A stretch of 36,808 bases of DNA from JAHELQ01 sp965603365 (lineage in GTDB: Bacteria > Acidobacteriota > Aminicenantia > UBA2199): the NCBI GenBank assembly GCA_965603365.1, contig CBFDCR010000052.1, forward strand, positions 1 through 36,808. Direction: 5' to 3'. Every line of letters starts with the position of its first letter. Position 1 is the stretch's first letter. This document shows, one piece after another, positions 24,891 through 32,764 of the stretch. The position numbers and the translations under genes are program-made. The notes under the pieces were generated by a model, which was not told the DNA's origin, ran no database searches, and saw only the letters and a program-made list of their open reading frames with translations.

Positions 24891-25070
24891 CCCGAAATTT
24901 CAAATGTTACGGCTTTTTTGCCGAGGCTGCGGGTTATCCCGGAAAACTGAGCCTTTACTCTGAAATTTTTCGGCTTTTTTCTAAAGATTGAGCACTTTTC
25001 CCGAAATTTTCCGACATTTCTCGAAACGCTGAGCACATTTCCCGAAGTTTTTCAAGATTTCCCCAATGGA
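24891..25070. repeat. Degenerate 20-21-bp array C
   Basis: The spacer between the nucleotidyltransferase and helicase genes contains about seven diverged units spaced 20 or 21 bp apart. CCCGAA-like cores are centred on 24942, 24962, 24983, 25003, 25023, 25044 and 25065, often followed by TTGAGCAC or CTGAGCAC. The first 50 bp (from 24891) is irregular. It has the same period as arrays A and B but a different sequence, and is much more decayed. Confidence 0.7.
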
Positions 25071-25078
25071 TGGGCTTG

Positions 25079-27835
25079 TTACTTGACTTTCCAGCCTTTT
25101 TGGCGGAAGATGTCTTCGAGTTTGCGGCGTTTGTGGTGTTGGACGGCGGCCTGCCATTGGTCTTTTATGGCGTCGAAGTGGGCCTGGGCTGTCTCCTGCT
25201 CGAAGAAGTGGATGAGGTAGACCTCGTCGTTTTCCAGGAGGGGGACGGCGTAGAATTCAAATTGGACCTTTTCCTTGCCCTGGCCGCCTACAAAGGGCTG
25301 GGGAAAGGGGACATCCACCAGGTCTTCCATGCGGGCCGGTTTTTTAAGGTCTCTCCATTTTTGTTCAAACACCCGCTCCTTTTTGCAGCGGTTAAAGTAG
25401 TAGACCGCGTAGTCCCAGTGGGAGAAATGGCGGCTGTCGAGGATGATCTCCACCTGGTCGCCGGTGGGCAGCAGCACATCCTGGCGGTTCAGTTGCGCAA
25501 ACACCTCGGGCTCCGGCCCGATAAAGGGTTTATGGTCTCTGGTGTAGGAGACTTCAATCACCCGGTCGGCCAGTTGGATCTCCGGCGGCCAATGGGCCTG
25601 TTTCAATTTCCTGATCAGCGGGGGAGGGAGCAGGTTTTTCAGGGTGATATTACGCAATCCCTGGTTTAATTTAAAAAACAGGTCCAGGTCCTCCATCTTG
25701 AGCTCCCTCCTAATATGCTGAAGCAGGAACTGCTCCCGGAAAACGGAGAAGTCTTTGAGGTCCGGGCCCAGTAATGGGCTTAACTCCGGGAAATACCGTT
25801 TCAAGGGTTCCAGCTTGTCTTCGATCCGGTAGCGGTGCTTGCGTTGTTCGTACCACCGGAATACGGGCTGGAGGATCATCTGTTTTTCCGCCGGATCTTT
25901 CCAGCGGGGGGAACGTTTTTGGGCGGCGATCATCTTATCGCCGAAATGGATCTTGTCCAGGATCGACAACTGGTGGGTTTCGATCTTCACCTCCTGCTCC
26001 TGGCGGTAACTAAAGGGTTTCAACTCTTCCAATACCTTGAGGGAGACTTCGGTAACAAAGGTGAGCAGGGGCAGCAGATGTTTTTCCGTCTCGCCGGTGT
26101 GCGGGTTTTCCCGCTGCACCACCAGGTCAAAGGGGATACCCACGACCATCTCGGGCAAAGTGGTGAATAAAATCGAATCCCGGTCCAGTTGGCGCTCCTC
26201 CTCGTCTTTGAAATAGGCGCTGCCGCTGCGTGTGTAGAAGTGATCGATGAAGGTGGAAAGGAGGGCCCGCAGCAGAATGGGAACCTCCCGGGGCGACAAC
26301 TCTCCTTTGATTTTTTCCAGGTGGAGGCGGGTCTTGAGTTCCCGGTAGATCTCTTTGGCCAGGGAGAGTTTTTTGCTGCTGATGATCTGGCGGTTGGCCC
26401 TGACGGCATTCCACAAAAACAATTGATTCAGTAAATCGGAATTATAGGGTAGGTTGTCCGGTTTCCCCCCCTGGTAGGCCTTGTTCAGGATGCCTTTGGT
26501 TTCCAGGATGGCGATCAGTTTCAGGGCACTGTCAACGACGACGGCTGACCCTTTGCGGGCCTCGAGCAGCAGGCGGGAGCTGCGGATCGAAACGGGCAGC
26601 TCGGCCATTTTTTTGCCGTCGGCGCTGATGGTTTCATCTTCGCTGATGGCCCCAAAGACCTTCAACTGCTGGATGGCCTTGTAGATCAGGTTCTTTTTAG
26701 GGGCATGGAAGTAGGGAAAGTCCACCGGCGATATGCCCCAGTTGATCAAGCGCAGCACGGCGGATTCTAAATTCAGCCGTCTTAACTCCGGTTCCGGATA
26801 GGGGGAGCGGTCGGTCATACCGGCTTCGGCACACAGGAGGTATTGACCGTTCTTGACGCGGCCGGCCCGCCCGGCCCGCTGCAGGCACTCGGAATTGGAG
26901 ATGTCCACCGGGTAGAGTCCCTCGATACCCTTGATATGGTGGACCTCTTTTTTAATACCGCTGTCGATCACAGCGTCGATATCGTCGATGGTCAGACTGG
27001 TCTGGGCGATATCGGTGGCCACCACCACCTTGGGCACCGGATAGTGATCAAAGACCTTGGCCTGGTCCCGGATGGAGAGTTCCGAATGGAGGGGCAGCAC
27101 TTTGGCCTTCAATTTATCCTGTTCCAGGGTCTCCTTCAACATCTCGATGAAGGCGTCGATTTCGCCCTTACCCGGCTGAAATACCAGTACATTTTTGTCC
27201 GTTTCCACCATCTGTACGGTGTCGGAGAGGATAAACTCGGGGGCATTGTGGTGCATGGTGACGGGAAATCCACGGCCGGGGACGGTAATGATCGGGGCAT
27301 CGTGCAGGAATGCCGACAATTGTTGGGCCTGGAGGGTGGCGCTCATGACCACCACCTTTTTACCGCTTTTCCGGTAGTAGCCGCTATCCAGGTTCTGGCG
27401 CACCAGGCCGACGAGCACCTCCTGGTTGAGGTTCCACTCATGGATCTCGTCCAGGACCAACACGTCATAGCTGCGCTCCCCCTTGACCTCCTTGACCATT
27501 TGTACCCCGTCGGTGAGGTAGAGCAGCCTGGTGGCGGGCGAGTACTTTCGGTCAAAGCCGGTCTGGTAGCCTACCTCTTTACCCCAGGTGGTGCCGGTGA
27601 TGTGGGCCAAGTAATAGGAGAGAGAGCGGGCAGCGATGCGCCGGGGCTGGGTAACCATCACCTTTTTTTGTTTTTTCCACAGCCACAGGGGCAAACGGGT
27701 CGATTTCCCGGCCCCGGTCTCGGCGGTCAGAATCGTCACCGGGTGCCGGGCCACTGTCTGTTCGATCTTATTTTTAAACTCATCGATGGGGAGTCTGACC
27801 GGTTGATCGGCGCCCCACTTCTCTTTTTCCGACAT
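25079..27835 (-). CDS. DEAH-box (HrpA/HrpB-type) helicase
   Basis: A 918-aa DEAH/RHA-family helicase that would unwind RNA using NTP. Motif I GAGKST is at 41-46, motif II DEIH at 129-132, motif III SAT at 165-167, and motif VI QRAGRAGR near 345. A helicase-associated (HA2) and OB-like region follow. The long C-terminal half (about 550-918) is like HrpA/HrpB-type proteins, but length fits neither E. coli paralogue exactly. The ATG at 27835 is chosen because the conserved core begins there and a promoter lies right upstream; the frame is open to 27934 but would overlap the divergent promoter region. No ribosome binding site precedes the ATG. Its C-terminal tail (KRRKLEDIFRQKGW) has a 16-bp DNA match in the downstream spacer. 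Confidence 0.9.
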   Translation of the reverse strand: MSEKEKWGADQPVRLPIDEFKNKIEQTVARHPVTILTAETGAGKSTRLPLWLWKKQKKVMVTQPRRIAARSLSYYLAHITGTTWGKEVGYQTGFDRKYSPATRLLYLTDGVQMVKEVKGERSYDVLVLDEIHEWNLNQEVLVGLVRQNLDSGYYRKSGKKVVVMSATLQAQQLSAFLHDAPIITVPGRGFPVTMHHNAPEFILSDTVQMVETDKNVLVFQPGKGEIDAFIEMLKETLEQDKLKAKVLPLHSELSIRDQAKVFDHYPVPKVVVATDIAQTSLTIDDIDAVIDSGIKKEVHHIKGIEGLYPVDISNSECLQRAGRAGRVKNGQYLLCAEAGMTDRSPYPEPELRRLNLESAVLRLINWGISPVDFPYFHAPKKNLIYKAIQQLKVFGAISEDETISADGKKMAELPVSIRSSRLLLEARKGSAVVVDSALKLIAILETKGILNKAYQGGKPDNLPYNSDLLNQLFLWNAVRANRQIISSKKLSLAKEIYRELKTRLHLEKIKGELSPREVPILLRALLSTFIDHFYTRSGSAYFKDEEERQLDRDSILFTTLPEMVVGIPFDLVVQRENPHTGETEKHLLPLLTFVTEVSLKVLEELKPFSYRQEQEVKIETHQLSILDKIHFGDKMIAAQKRSPRWKDPAEKQMILQPVFRWYEQRKHRYRIEDKLEPLKRYFPELSPLLGPDLKDFSVFREQFLLQHIRRELKMEDLDLFFKLNQGLRNITLKNLLPPPLIRKLKQAHWPPEIQLADRVIEVSYTRDHKPFIGPEPEVFAQLNRQDVLLPTGDQVEIILDSRHFSHWDYAVYYFNRCKKERVFEQKWRDLKKPARMEDLVDVPFPQPFVGGQGKEKVQFEFYAVPLLENDEVYLIHFFEQETAQAHFDAIKDQWQAAVQHHKRRKLEDIFRQKGWKVK

Positions 27836-27845
27836 AATAGTTGAT

Positions 27846-27874
27846 AATGTATCAAATAAAGCGGTTTCTGACAA
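27846..27874 (-). promoter_or_regulatory. Probable promoter of the helicase gene
   Basis: On the minus strand: TTGTCA (27874-27869), a 17-nt spacer and TACATT (27851-27846). The ATG at 27835 is 11 nt after the -10 box and no Shine-Dalgarno is present, so the mRNA would be nearly leaderless. The -10 box is not strong. Confidence 0.45.
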
Positions 27875-27965
27875 GGGGCCGGAATAATTATGATATAATA
27901 AATGGGCGAGGCAACCATGAGTCTGCTGGCACATAATTTAAAACAGAAGAGCCCCGGAGGATCGG

Positions 27966-29327
27966 ATGTGGGTGGTTGACCTGATTTTCTTTACGGCAAC
28001 GAGTCTACTGCTGGTGCTGGTGTTGTGGTCCAGTATCGGCGAAAGGGAAAAACGGGCGGCGATTCTCACCGCCATCGGCATAGTGGTCAATTCGGGCCTG
28101 TGGCTGCTGTTTATTTTAGGGCCAGAAAACCGGCTGGTGGAGATCCTGAACCTGTTAATAGTGATTTGTCTGGCCCTGTTTGCCGCCCTCTCCTTGCTTC
28201 GCTTCTTTCCCCGGAGAGAAACCCGCGATATGGGCAATGGCACCCCATTTGACGAGCGGGATCATATGTTTTCCCGCAACAACCTGCAGTTTTATCCCCA
28301 CCTGGCTGCCGACTACTATGCCAGGCACCCGGAAAGGAGAGAGAGAGACCGGGAGATCCAGAACAAACCGGAGCTGGGGGAGCCGGGGTCTCTCTTCTTC
28401 GATCCCTGCTATTCCGGCGCGGCAGAGGCGGCCTTTAGTTACCTGGCCCGCACCCGCACGGCTGCCTGTGGCACCCCCGCAGCCGGCAAACAGAAAATAG
28501 ACCCGGTTACCCTGACCGGTATCGTCTGCCGACTGGGCCGCTACTACGGCGCGGTGGACGTGGGGATTACGGCACTAAAGCCCTATCACCTATACAGCCA
28601 CGCCGGGCGCCGGGCCGAGAACTGGGGCGAGCGGATCGCCAACACCCATGACTATGCCGTCGTTCTGGTGGTGGCCATGGATATCGAGATGATCCGGCAG
28701 GCCCCCAGTGTTGCCGTGCTGGTGGAGTCCTCCCGCCAGTACGTGGAGTCGGCCAAAATCGCCATGATTACGGCCGAATACCTGCGGCTCCTGGGTTTCG
28801 AGGCCCGGGCCCATACCGACGGCAATTACGAGACACTGTGTGTGCCCTTAGCCGTGGACGCGGGTCTGGGTGAACTGGGGCGCATGAGCCTGCTGTTGCA
28901 CCGGCAGTACGGTCCCTGTGTCAGGCTTTCGGTGGTGACCACCGATGCACCGCTGGTAGAGTCGGAGAAAAAGAAGTTGTTTATCGAAGAGTTTTGCCGG
29001 ATATGCAAAAAATGCGCCGACAACTGCCCCAGCCGGGCCATCACTGCCGGCGAGGAACCCTTCAGCCGGGGATTCCGCCACTGGTCTACCGATCAAGAAA
29101 AGTGTTACGGCTTCTGGAAAAGGGTGGGTACCGACTGCGGGGTGTGCATCCGGGCCTGCCCGTATACCAAACCCGACACCCTGTTTCACCGGTTGGTGCG
29201 ATTTTATATCTCCCGGAACCCCTTGAACCAGAGGATCGCCCTGTTTTTCGATGATTTGTTGTACCGTCGGCTTGTCCGGATCTCCACCCGCAACCGGCGG
29301 CAAATCTGGAACCGTCAGGTCCGCTGA
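27966..29327 (+). CDS. Membrane-anchored reductive-dehalogenase-like protein
   Basis: A 453-aa protein with three N-terminal TM helices (about 4-22, 33-51, 58-80) and then a soluble domain like RdhA. The two Fe-S motifs are CRICKKCADNCP (Cys344, 347, 350, 354) and CYGFWKRVGTDCGVCIRACP (Cys380, 391, 394, 398). Other RdhA-type matches are VLVVAMDIEMIRQAPS, VPLAVDAGLGELGR (293-306) and Tyr210 in KPYHLYS, at the position of the catalytic-region Tyr. Known RdhA proteins use a corrinoid to cleave carbon-halogen bonds; related QueG reduces epoxyqueuosine. There is no Tat signal and no small RdhB anchor; the TM helices would anchor it. GGAGG lies about 5 nt before the ATG. Substrate unknown; a non-dehalogenating corrinoid role is possible. 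Confidence 0.85.
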   Translation: MWVVDLIFFTATSLLLVLVLWSSIGEREKRAAILTAIGIVVNSGLWLLFILGPENRLVEILNLLIVICLALFAALSLLRFFPRRETRDMGNGTPFDERDHMFSRNNLQFYPHLAADYYARHPERRERDREIQNKPELGEPGSLFFDPCYSGAAEAAFSYLARTRTAACGTPAAGKQKIDPVTLTGIVCRLGRYYGAVDVGITALKPYHLYSHAGRRAENWGERIANTHDYAVVLVVAMDIEMIRQAPSVAVLVESSRQYVESAKIAMITAEYLRLLGFEARAHTDGNYETLCVPLAVDAGLGELGRMSLLLHRQYGPCVRLSVVTTDAPLVESEKKKLFIEEFCRICKKCADNCPSRAITAGEEPFSRGFRHWSTDQEKCYGFWKRVGTDCGVCIRACPYTKPDTLFHRLVRFYISRNPLNQRIALFFDDLLYRRLVRISTRNRRQIWNRQVR

Positions 29328-29330
29328 GAT

Positions 29331-30056
29331 ATGAAAGGGATCTCTATTCGCTTTTTCGATGAGTTGACGGATCTTCTGCCCCGGAGTATGCGGGAGGGGG
29401 CGCTGGACATCCCCTTCATGGGCCGCCGCTCGGTCAAGGATCTGATCGAGTCCCTTCATGTCCCCCATACCGAGGTGGGCTCTATCCGGGTCAACGGCGG
29501 CCTGCGGGATCTTTCCTATGTCCTGGAACCGGGAGACGGGGTGGAGGTCTACCCGGCCCAGTGCCCGCCGGAACCGGTGCCCGGGGAAGCGGCATTCGTG
29601 TGTGACGTACACCTGGGTAAATTGGCCCGCTTCTTACGGATACTGGGTTTTGACGTGGATTTCGCCAACCACCGGGACGACGCGGTCCTGGCCCGCATAT
29701 CCCAACAGGACAACCGCATACTCCTGACCCGGGACCGTCGGCTGCTGATGCGGGGATGCGTCTGCCACGGACAGTTGATCCGCAGCACCGATGTGGAACT
29801 TCAAATTAAAGAGGTGATCCGCCGCTTTGACCTGAAGGGCAGATGCCGCCCTTTCAGCCGCTGCCCTGCCTGCAACGGGCTTCTACAAAAAATGGATGAC
29901 CGGGAGCCGTCGTTTGGGGAATATCGAAACAGGGTGCCTCCTGGGGTACGGCAGTGGAACCGGGAATACGCGGTCTGTCCTGCCTGCCGGAAGGTGTACT
30001 GGAAGGGCAGCCACTACGACCGCTTGCAGCGCCGCCTGGCAGCTTATTTAAAGTAG
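29331..30056 (+). CDS. Ubiquitin-fold/Mut7-C RNase domain protein
   Basis: A 241-aa protein. Residues 1-75 form a beta-grasp (ubiquitin/ThiS-like) domain ending in GDGVEVYP. Residues about 88-235 are a Mut7-C domain: FVCDVHLGKLARFLRILGFD, then NRILLTRDRRLL, a PIN-like RNase fold with acidic residues, plus a zinc ribbon of two CPAC knuckles (about 179-182 and 221-224). Such proteins are predicted ribonucleases. It starts 3 nt after the stop of the reductive-dehalogenase-like gene and is probably coupled to it; no functional link is evident. Its end is only 3 nt from the convergent SGNH gene. Confidence 0.9.
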   Translation: MKGISIRFFDELTDLLPRSMREGALDIPFMGRRSVKDLIESLHVPHTEVGSIRVNGGLRDLSYVLEPGDGVEVYPAQCPPEPVPGEAAFVCDVHLGKLARFLRILGFDVDFANHRDDAVLARISQQDNRILLTRDRRLLMRGCVCHGQLIRSTDVELQIKEVIRRFDLKGRCRPFSRCPACNGLLQKMDDREPSFGEYRNRVPPGVRQWNREYAVCPACRKVYWKGSHYDRLQRRLAAYLK

Positions 30057-30059
30057 ATC

Positions 30060-31652
30060 TTACTGGAAGGTCACGGTGCAGCGGGGGGTAAAGTCGCTCT
30101 TGTTGCCGTCCTGGTCTACCGCCTGGATGCGCACATAGATCTGTGAGCGGAAGGGACCACGGAGGGGATAGAAGAGAAAGTCATAGGTGTTGTCGGTGGT
30201 GGTGTCGGTCTGGTCCAAATGGTCGGCGGCAAAGCCGTATTTTACGATGTAGTGACTGAAGTCCTGTTCGATGTTGGCCAACCACTGCACCCGGGCCCGG
30301 AAGGGAGAGGTGTAGACCACCTGGACATTCTGCGGCATGGCCGGCGGCAAACTCAACAACGCCTTCAACCACTCCTCCGCCATAATCTGATACCCCGCAT
30401 AATTGGGATGGACATAGTCCCCCATGACAGAGTAAAAACCATCCCGTTCCTGGTACATAGTAAAAATATTCCAGAAGTCCACCATGGGTATATTTAACTG
30501 CTGGGAAAGCGTCCTGATATTATTGGTGATATCGATCGCTCTTTGTCGATTTATTCCTGAGCCTGTGGCGTCGTTTGGGTCCCTGGGAATGAGAGTAGAT
30601 ATGATGGGCTGCACCCCGTATTCAATGCAGGTGCTCATCATGTAATCGATACTCTCATATACAAGTGACAAAGGGTAATTTTGTATGGCATCGTTGGTGC
30701 CTTCGTGAAAAAGAAGGTATTTCCCCCGGCTGGATGTAATGACCCATTCGATTCTCTGGGCGCCTTGATAGGTTTTTTCTGCCTTTACCCCATTGTTGAT
30801 CACCTGGCCGTCTCCGCCAGAGTAAAACTCAGTATTTACCAACTCCTCGAGCCGGGGCACATAGCCCAGGTGGGGAACCTCTTGATCTCGAATTTTTCCA
30901 TAAGTGATGCTGTCGCCGAAGCCCACGATGACTTTTTCGTCCAGTTGGATCTGGGGGAGGGCGATTTGTTGATCCTTCGGCTCCGGCTCGGGGGATTCGT
31001 GTACTGTGTCGCTGAGGGGCAGCTTCCTGATCCGGGGAACCCCTATGGTTTTCACGTTAAAGTAATAGGGAAGGGATTTACCGGCGTCAAATTTCAGGAA
31101 GGTGACCGACTCACGGCCCTGGACTTTTTCCTTTTTAAGCCGATAGATCGGTTTGTCAAATTTTAGATGGGAGACCTCGCGGCTGCGGCGCACATCATAG
31201 GTCACCAGCGCCGGTTCATCGGTAATATAGAGAACCGTCAAGGCGTCGTTGTCCCTCTCCACCAATATCGGGTTGTATACCGGGTAGTCGACGTCTACCA
31301 ATATGGCCCGGTAAAAATTGTCTCCTTCCAGGGAGAATGTATAGGTGATAGCGGAAGGGTCCATTTTAAGCCTGAATACCACAAACCGGTTCAGCACCCG
31401 ACTGTAGTCGACATCCAGCAGCAGCGCATTGGCATCGTCGTTCGATACCTGGAAGATGGGCCGGTTCCGGGAGTCATACACATTGATAAAATTGCCACTC
31501 TTTTCATATTTGCAGCTTTGCCCCAGGACCTCTATCTCCCCCTTCTCCACCGGCAGACCGTCCCTGTCAACGGGTTGTGATACCAGGAAGGCGGAGATTA
31601 AAAGAATGATGGGAATCATTAGATGAAATATACTTGTCCTCTGTAAATGCAA
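30060..31652 (-). CDS. Exported SGNH/GDSL hydrolase with C-terminal FN3-like domain
   Basis: A 530-aa exported esterase-like protein. A signal peptide (about 1-26) is followed by a beta-rich N-terminal domain (about 35-210), then the SGNH domain: FGDSITYG with nucleophile Ser248, GTNDA with Asn320, and DYVHPN with Asp412 and His415. The last ~95 residues (NVQVVYTSPFRARVQW onward) resemble a fibronectin type III domain. The TTG at 31652 is chosen because AGGAGG lies 6 nt upstream; longer (31718) and shorter (31619) frames lack this. Such enzymes deacetylate or de-esterify polysaccharides; the substrate is not predictable. Confidence 0.88.
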   Translation of the reverse strand: MHLQRTSIFHLMIPIILLISAFLVSQPVDRDGLPVEKGEIEVLGQSCKYEKSGNFINVYDSRNRPIFQVSNDDANALLLDVDYSRVLNRFVVFRLKMDPSAITYTFSLEGDNFYRAILVDVDYPVYNPILVERDNDALTVLYITDEPALVTYDVRRSREVSHLKFDKPIYRLKKEKVQGRESVTFLKFDAGKSLPYYFNVKTIGVPRIRKLPLSDTVHESPEPEPKDQQIALPQIQLDEKVIVGFGDSITYGKIRDQEVPHLGYVPRLEELVNTEFYSGGDGQVINNGVKAEKTYQGAQRIEWVITSSRGKYLLFHEGTNDAIQNYPLSLVYESIDYMMSTCIEYGVQPIISTLIPRDPNDATGSGINRQRAIDITNNIRTLSQQLNIPMVDFWNIFTMYQERDGFYSVMGDYVHPNYAGYQIMAEEWLKALLSLPPAMPQNVQVVYTSPFRARVQWLANIEQDFSHYIVKYGFAADHLDQTDTTTDNTYDFLFYPLRGPFRSQIYVRIQAVDQDGNKSDFTPRCTVTFQ

Positions 31653-31739
31653 TGGAGACCTCCTGCAGCGTTTTGAAGGATCTATAGTATCACCCGACGG
31701 CACTAATGTCAATAGCAATTTCCGATTCTCATTTTTGAT

Positions 31740-31769
31740 TTGACTATTTCACTCCAGTTTCTATATAAG
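31740..31769 (+). promoter_or_regulatory. Promoter of the truncated signal-peptide gene
   Basis: TTGACT (31740-31745), an 18-nt spacer and TATAAG (31764-31769), about 25 nt before a strong-SD ATG at 31794. Confidence 0.5.
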
Positions 31770-31793
31770 ATACTTTAAAAAAGGAGGCTTGAT

Positions 31794-31982
31794 ATGATAA
31801 AGGAGAGAACAGTTAAAAGTTTCTTGTTCATCTTTCTAATTTGTTCAATATCTTTGAACGCAGCACACGAAGATGGATATGGGTTCGGATTGGGGACAGT
31901 CAAAAAGTGCACCCCCGGCCTTCGGCTTCCACGGCAATGGCATCGCCGTCTGGAACCCCGTTTATTAAACTCTTTAAAGTGA
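31794..31982 (+). CDS. Short ORF with signal peptide, probably a truncated gene
   Basis: A 62-aa frame with an excellent start: AGGAGG 5 nt upstream and a promoter before it. Residues 1-24 are a standard signal peptide (SFLFIFLICSISLNAA). The 38 residues that follow (from HEDGYGFG) lose any protein-like pattern after about residue 34, where a GGGGACAG word begins. The simplest reading is that an exported-protein gene was cut by an insertion or deletion and now reads into foreign DNA. A genuine small secreted peptide cannot be excluded. The flanking 110 bp (31892-32001) is bracketed by two GGGGACAG copies. Confidence 0.45.
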   Translation: MIKERTVKSFLFIFLICSISLNAAHEDGYGFGLGTVKKCTPGLRLPRQWHRRLEPRLLNSLK

Positions 31983-32031
31983 ACTCATTTCCAGGGGACA
32001 GGGTTTGGGGGGTTAGCAGTCAGATAAGGAA

Positions 32032-32060
32032 TTGAAAAAGAAGGGGGATTGCTATATAAT
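32032..32060 (+). promoter_or_regulatory. Promoter upstream of the 41-aa relic and MGMT gene
   Basis: TTGAAA (32032-32037), a 17-nt spacer and TATAAT (32055-32060), near-perfect. It lies 28 nt before the ATG of the 41-aa ORF, whose end overlaps the MGMT start, so it probably drives MGMT and topoisomerase III too. Confidence 0.7.
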
Positions 32061-32087
32061 ACCTGGAGAGAAATTAAAGAGTGACCG

Positions 32088-32213
32088 ATGAAGAGCGATC
32101 AGGATAGAGCAGTAAGAGAAGTACCCTACGGCATTGGCGACTACGGCGTCATCCGGCAGAGTCACCTGAAGGTAAAGTACAGGAGCGCAGAAGTGAAGGA
32201 GGTTGACACGTGA
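32088..32213 (+). pseudogene. 41-aa relic resembling the start of an AAA-ATPase-like/PD-(D/E)XK protein
   Basis: The frame encodes 41 residues whose segment REVPYGIGDYGVIRQSHL resembles the conserved N-terminus of the AAA-ATPase-like (PF09820-type) proteins, which read PYGIxDF..IR at this point. After about residue 28 the similarity stops and the frame ends in TGA, overlapping the GTG of the MGMT gene by 4 nt (GTGA). It has a strong promoter, so it may still be translated as a leader that couples to MGMT. Recognition rests on one motif, so the family call is tentative. Confidence 0.5.
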
Positions 32214-32764
32214 CCGTGGAGTATAAGACTTACTTTTGTTCGAGTTTGGGATGGCTTGAGATTGGGGGCAGCGAGAGGGGGGTTGAGACAGTGGAATTTG
32301 TGAAGGGTTCTTTTGATGAAGGGGAGGAGACAAAGGAGTCGGAGATTCCCACCTGTTTACGAGACTGTGTCGAGCAGTTGGCAGAATATTTTGAGGGTAA
32401 ACGGAGAGAATTCTCCCTGAAGCTGAATCCCCGGGGCACCGATTTTCAGAAACGGGTGTGGGCGGAATTGGAAAAGATCCCCTACGGCAAAACCGTTTCG
32501 TACGGCGATATCGCCCGGGCTGTCGGGAATCCCGCGGCGGTGCGGGCAGTGGGGGGCGCCAACGGTCGGAATCACATTGTCGTCATCATCCCCTGTCACC
32601 GGGTGATCGGCAGCGACGGCAGCCTGACCGGCTTTGGCGCCGGCCTGTGGCGCAAGGAGTGGCTGCTGAATCACGAGAGAATGGAGTATCGCTATGAAAG
32701 CACTAATACTGGCAGAAAAACCCTCTGTGGCCAAAGATTATGCCCGGGTGTTGAAGTGTCATAA
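32210..32764 (+). CDS. ogt: Methylated-DNA-[protein]-cysteine S-methyltransferase
   Basis: A 184-aa suicide DNA-repair protein that takes the methyl group from O6-methylguanine. The acceptor motif IPCHRV holds Cys129; FQKRVWAELEKIPYGKTVSY (79-98) is the family HTH entry, and VGGANGRN precedes the active site. GTG start with AGGAGG about 8 nt upstream, overlapping the 41-aa relic by 4 nt. The normal end would be near LLNHE (about residue 155); instead the frame runs some 28 residues further (ending PGVEVS), overlapping the topoisomerase gene by 71 nt in another frame. This suggests an original stop was lost. The catalytic part looks intact. Confidence 0.92.
   Translation: MTVEYKTYFCSSLGWLEIGGSERGVETVEFVKGSFDEGEETKESEIPTCLRDCVEQLAEYFEGKRREFSLKLNPRGTDFQKRVWAELEKIPYGKTVSYGDIARAVGNPAAVRAVGGANGRNHIVVIIPCHRVIGSDGSLTGFGAGLWRKEWLLNHERMEYRYESTNTGRKTLCGQRLCPGVEVS

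Noticed and set aside
25070..25669. 199-aa plus-strand ORF opposite the helicase 3' end
   Set aside because: It is antisense to well-conserved helicase codons and lacks a ribosome binding site; a shadow of the high-GC gene.
26843..27844. 333-aa plus-strand ORF opposite the helicase motor domain
   Set aside because: Antisense to motifs I-VI of the helicase. No start signal, and composition follows the opposite-strand gene.
27902..27979. 25-aa upstream ORF overlapping the reductive-dehalogenase-like start
   Set aside because: Its ATG is only 3 nt after a TATAAT, before any likely transcript start, and the peptide has no recognisable pattern.
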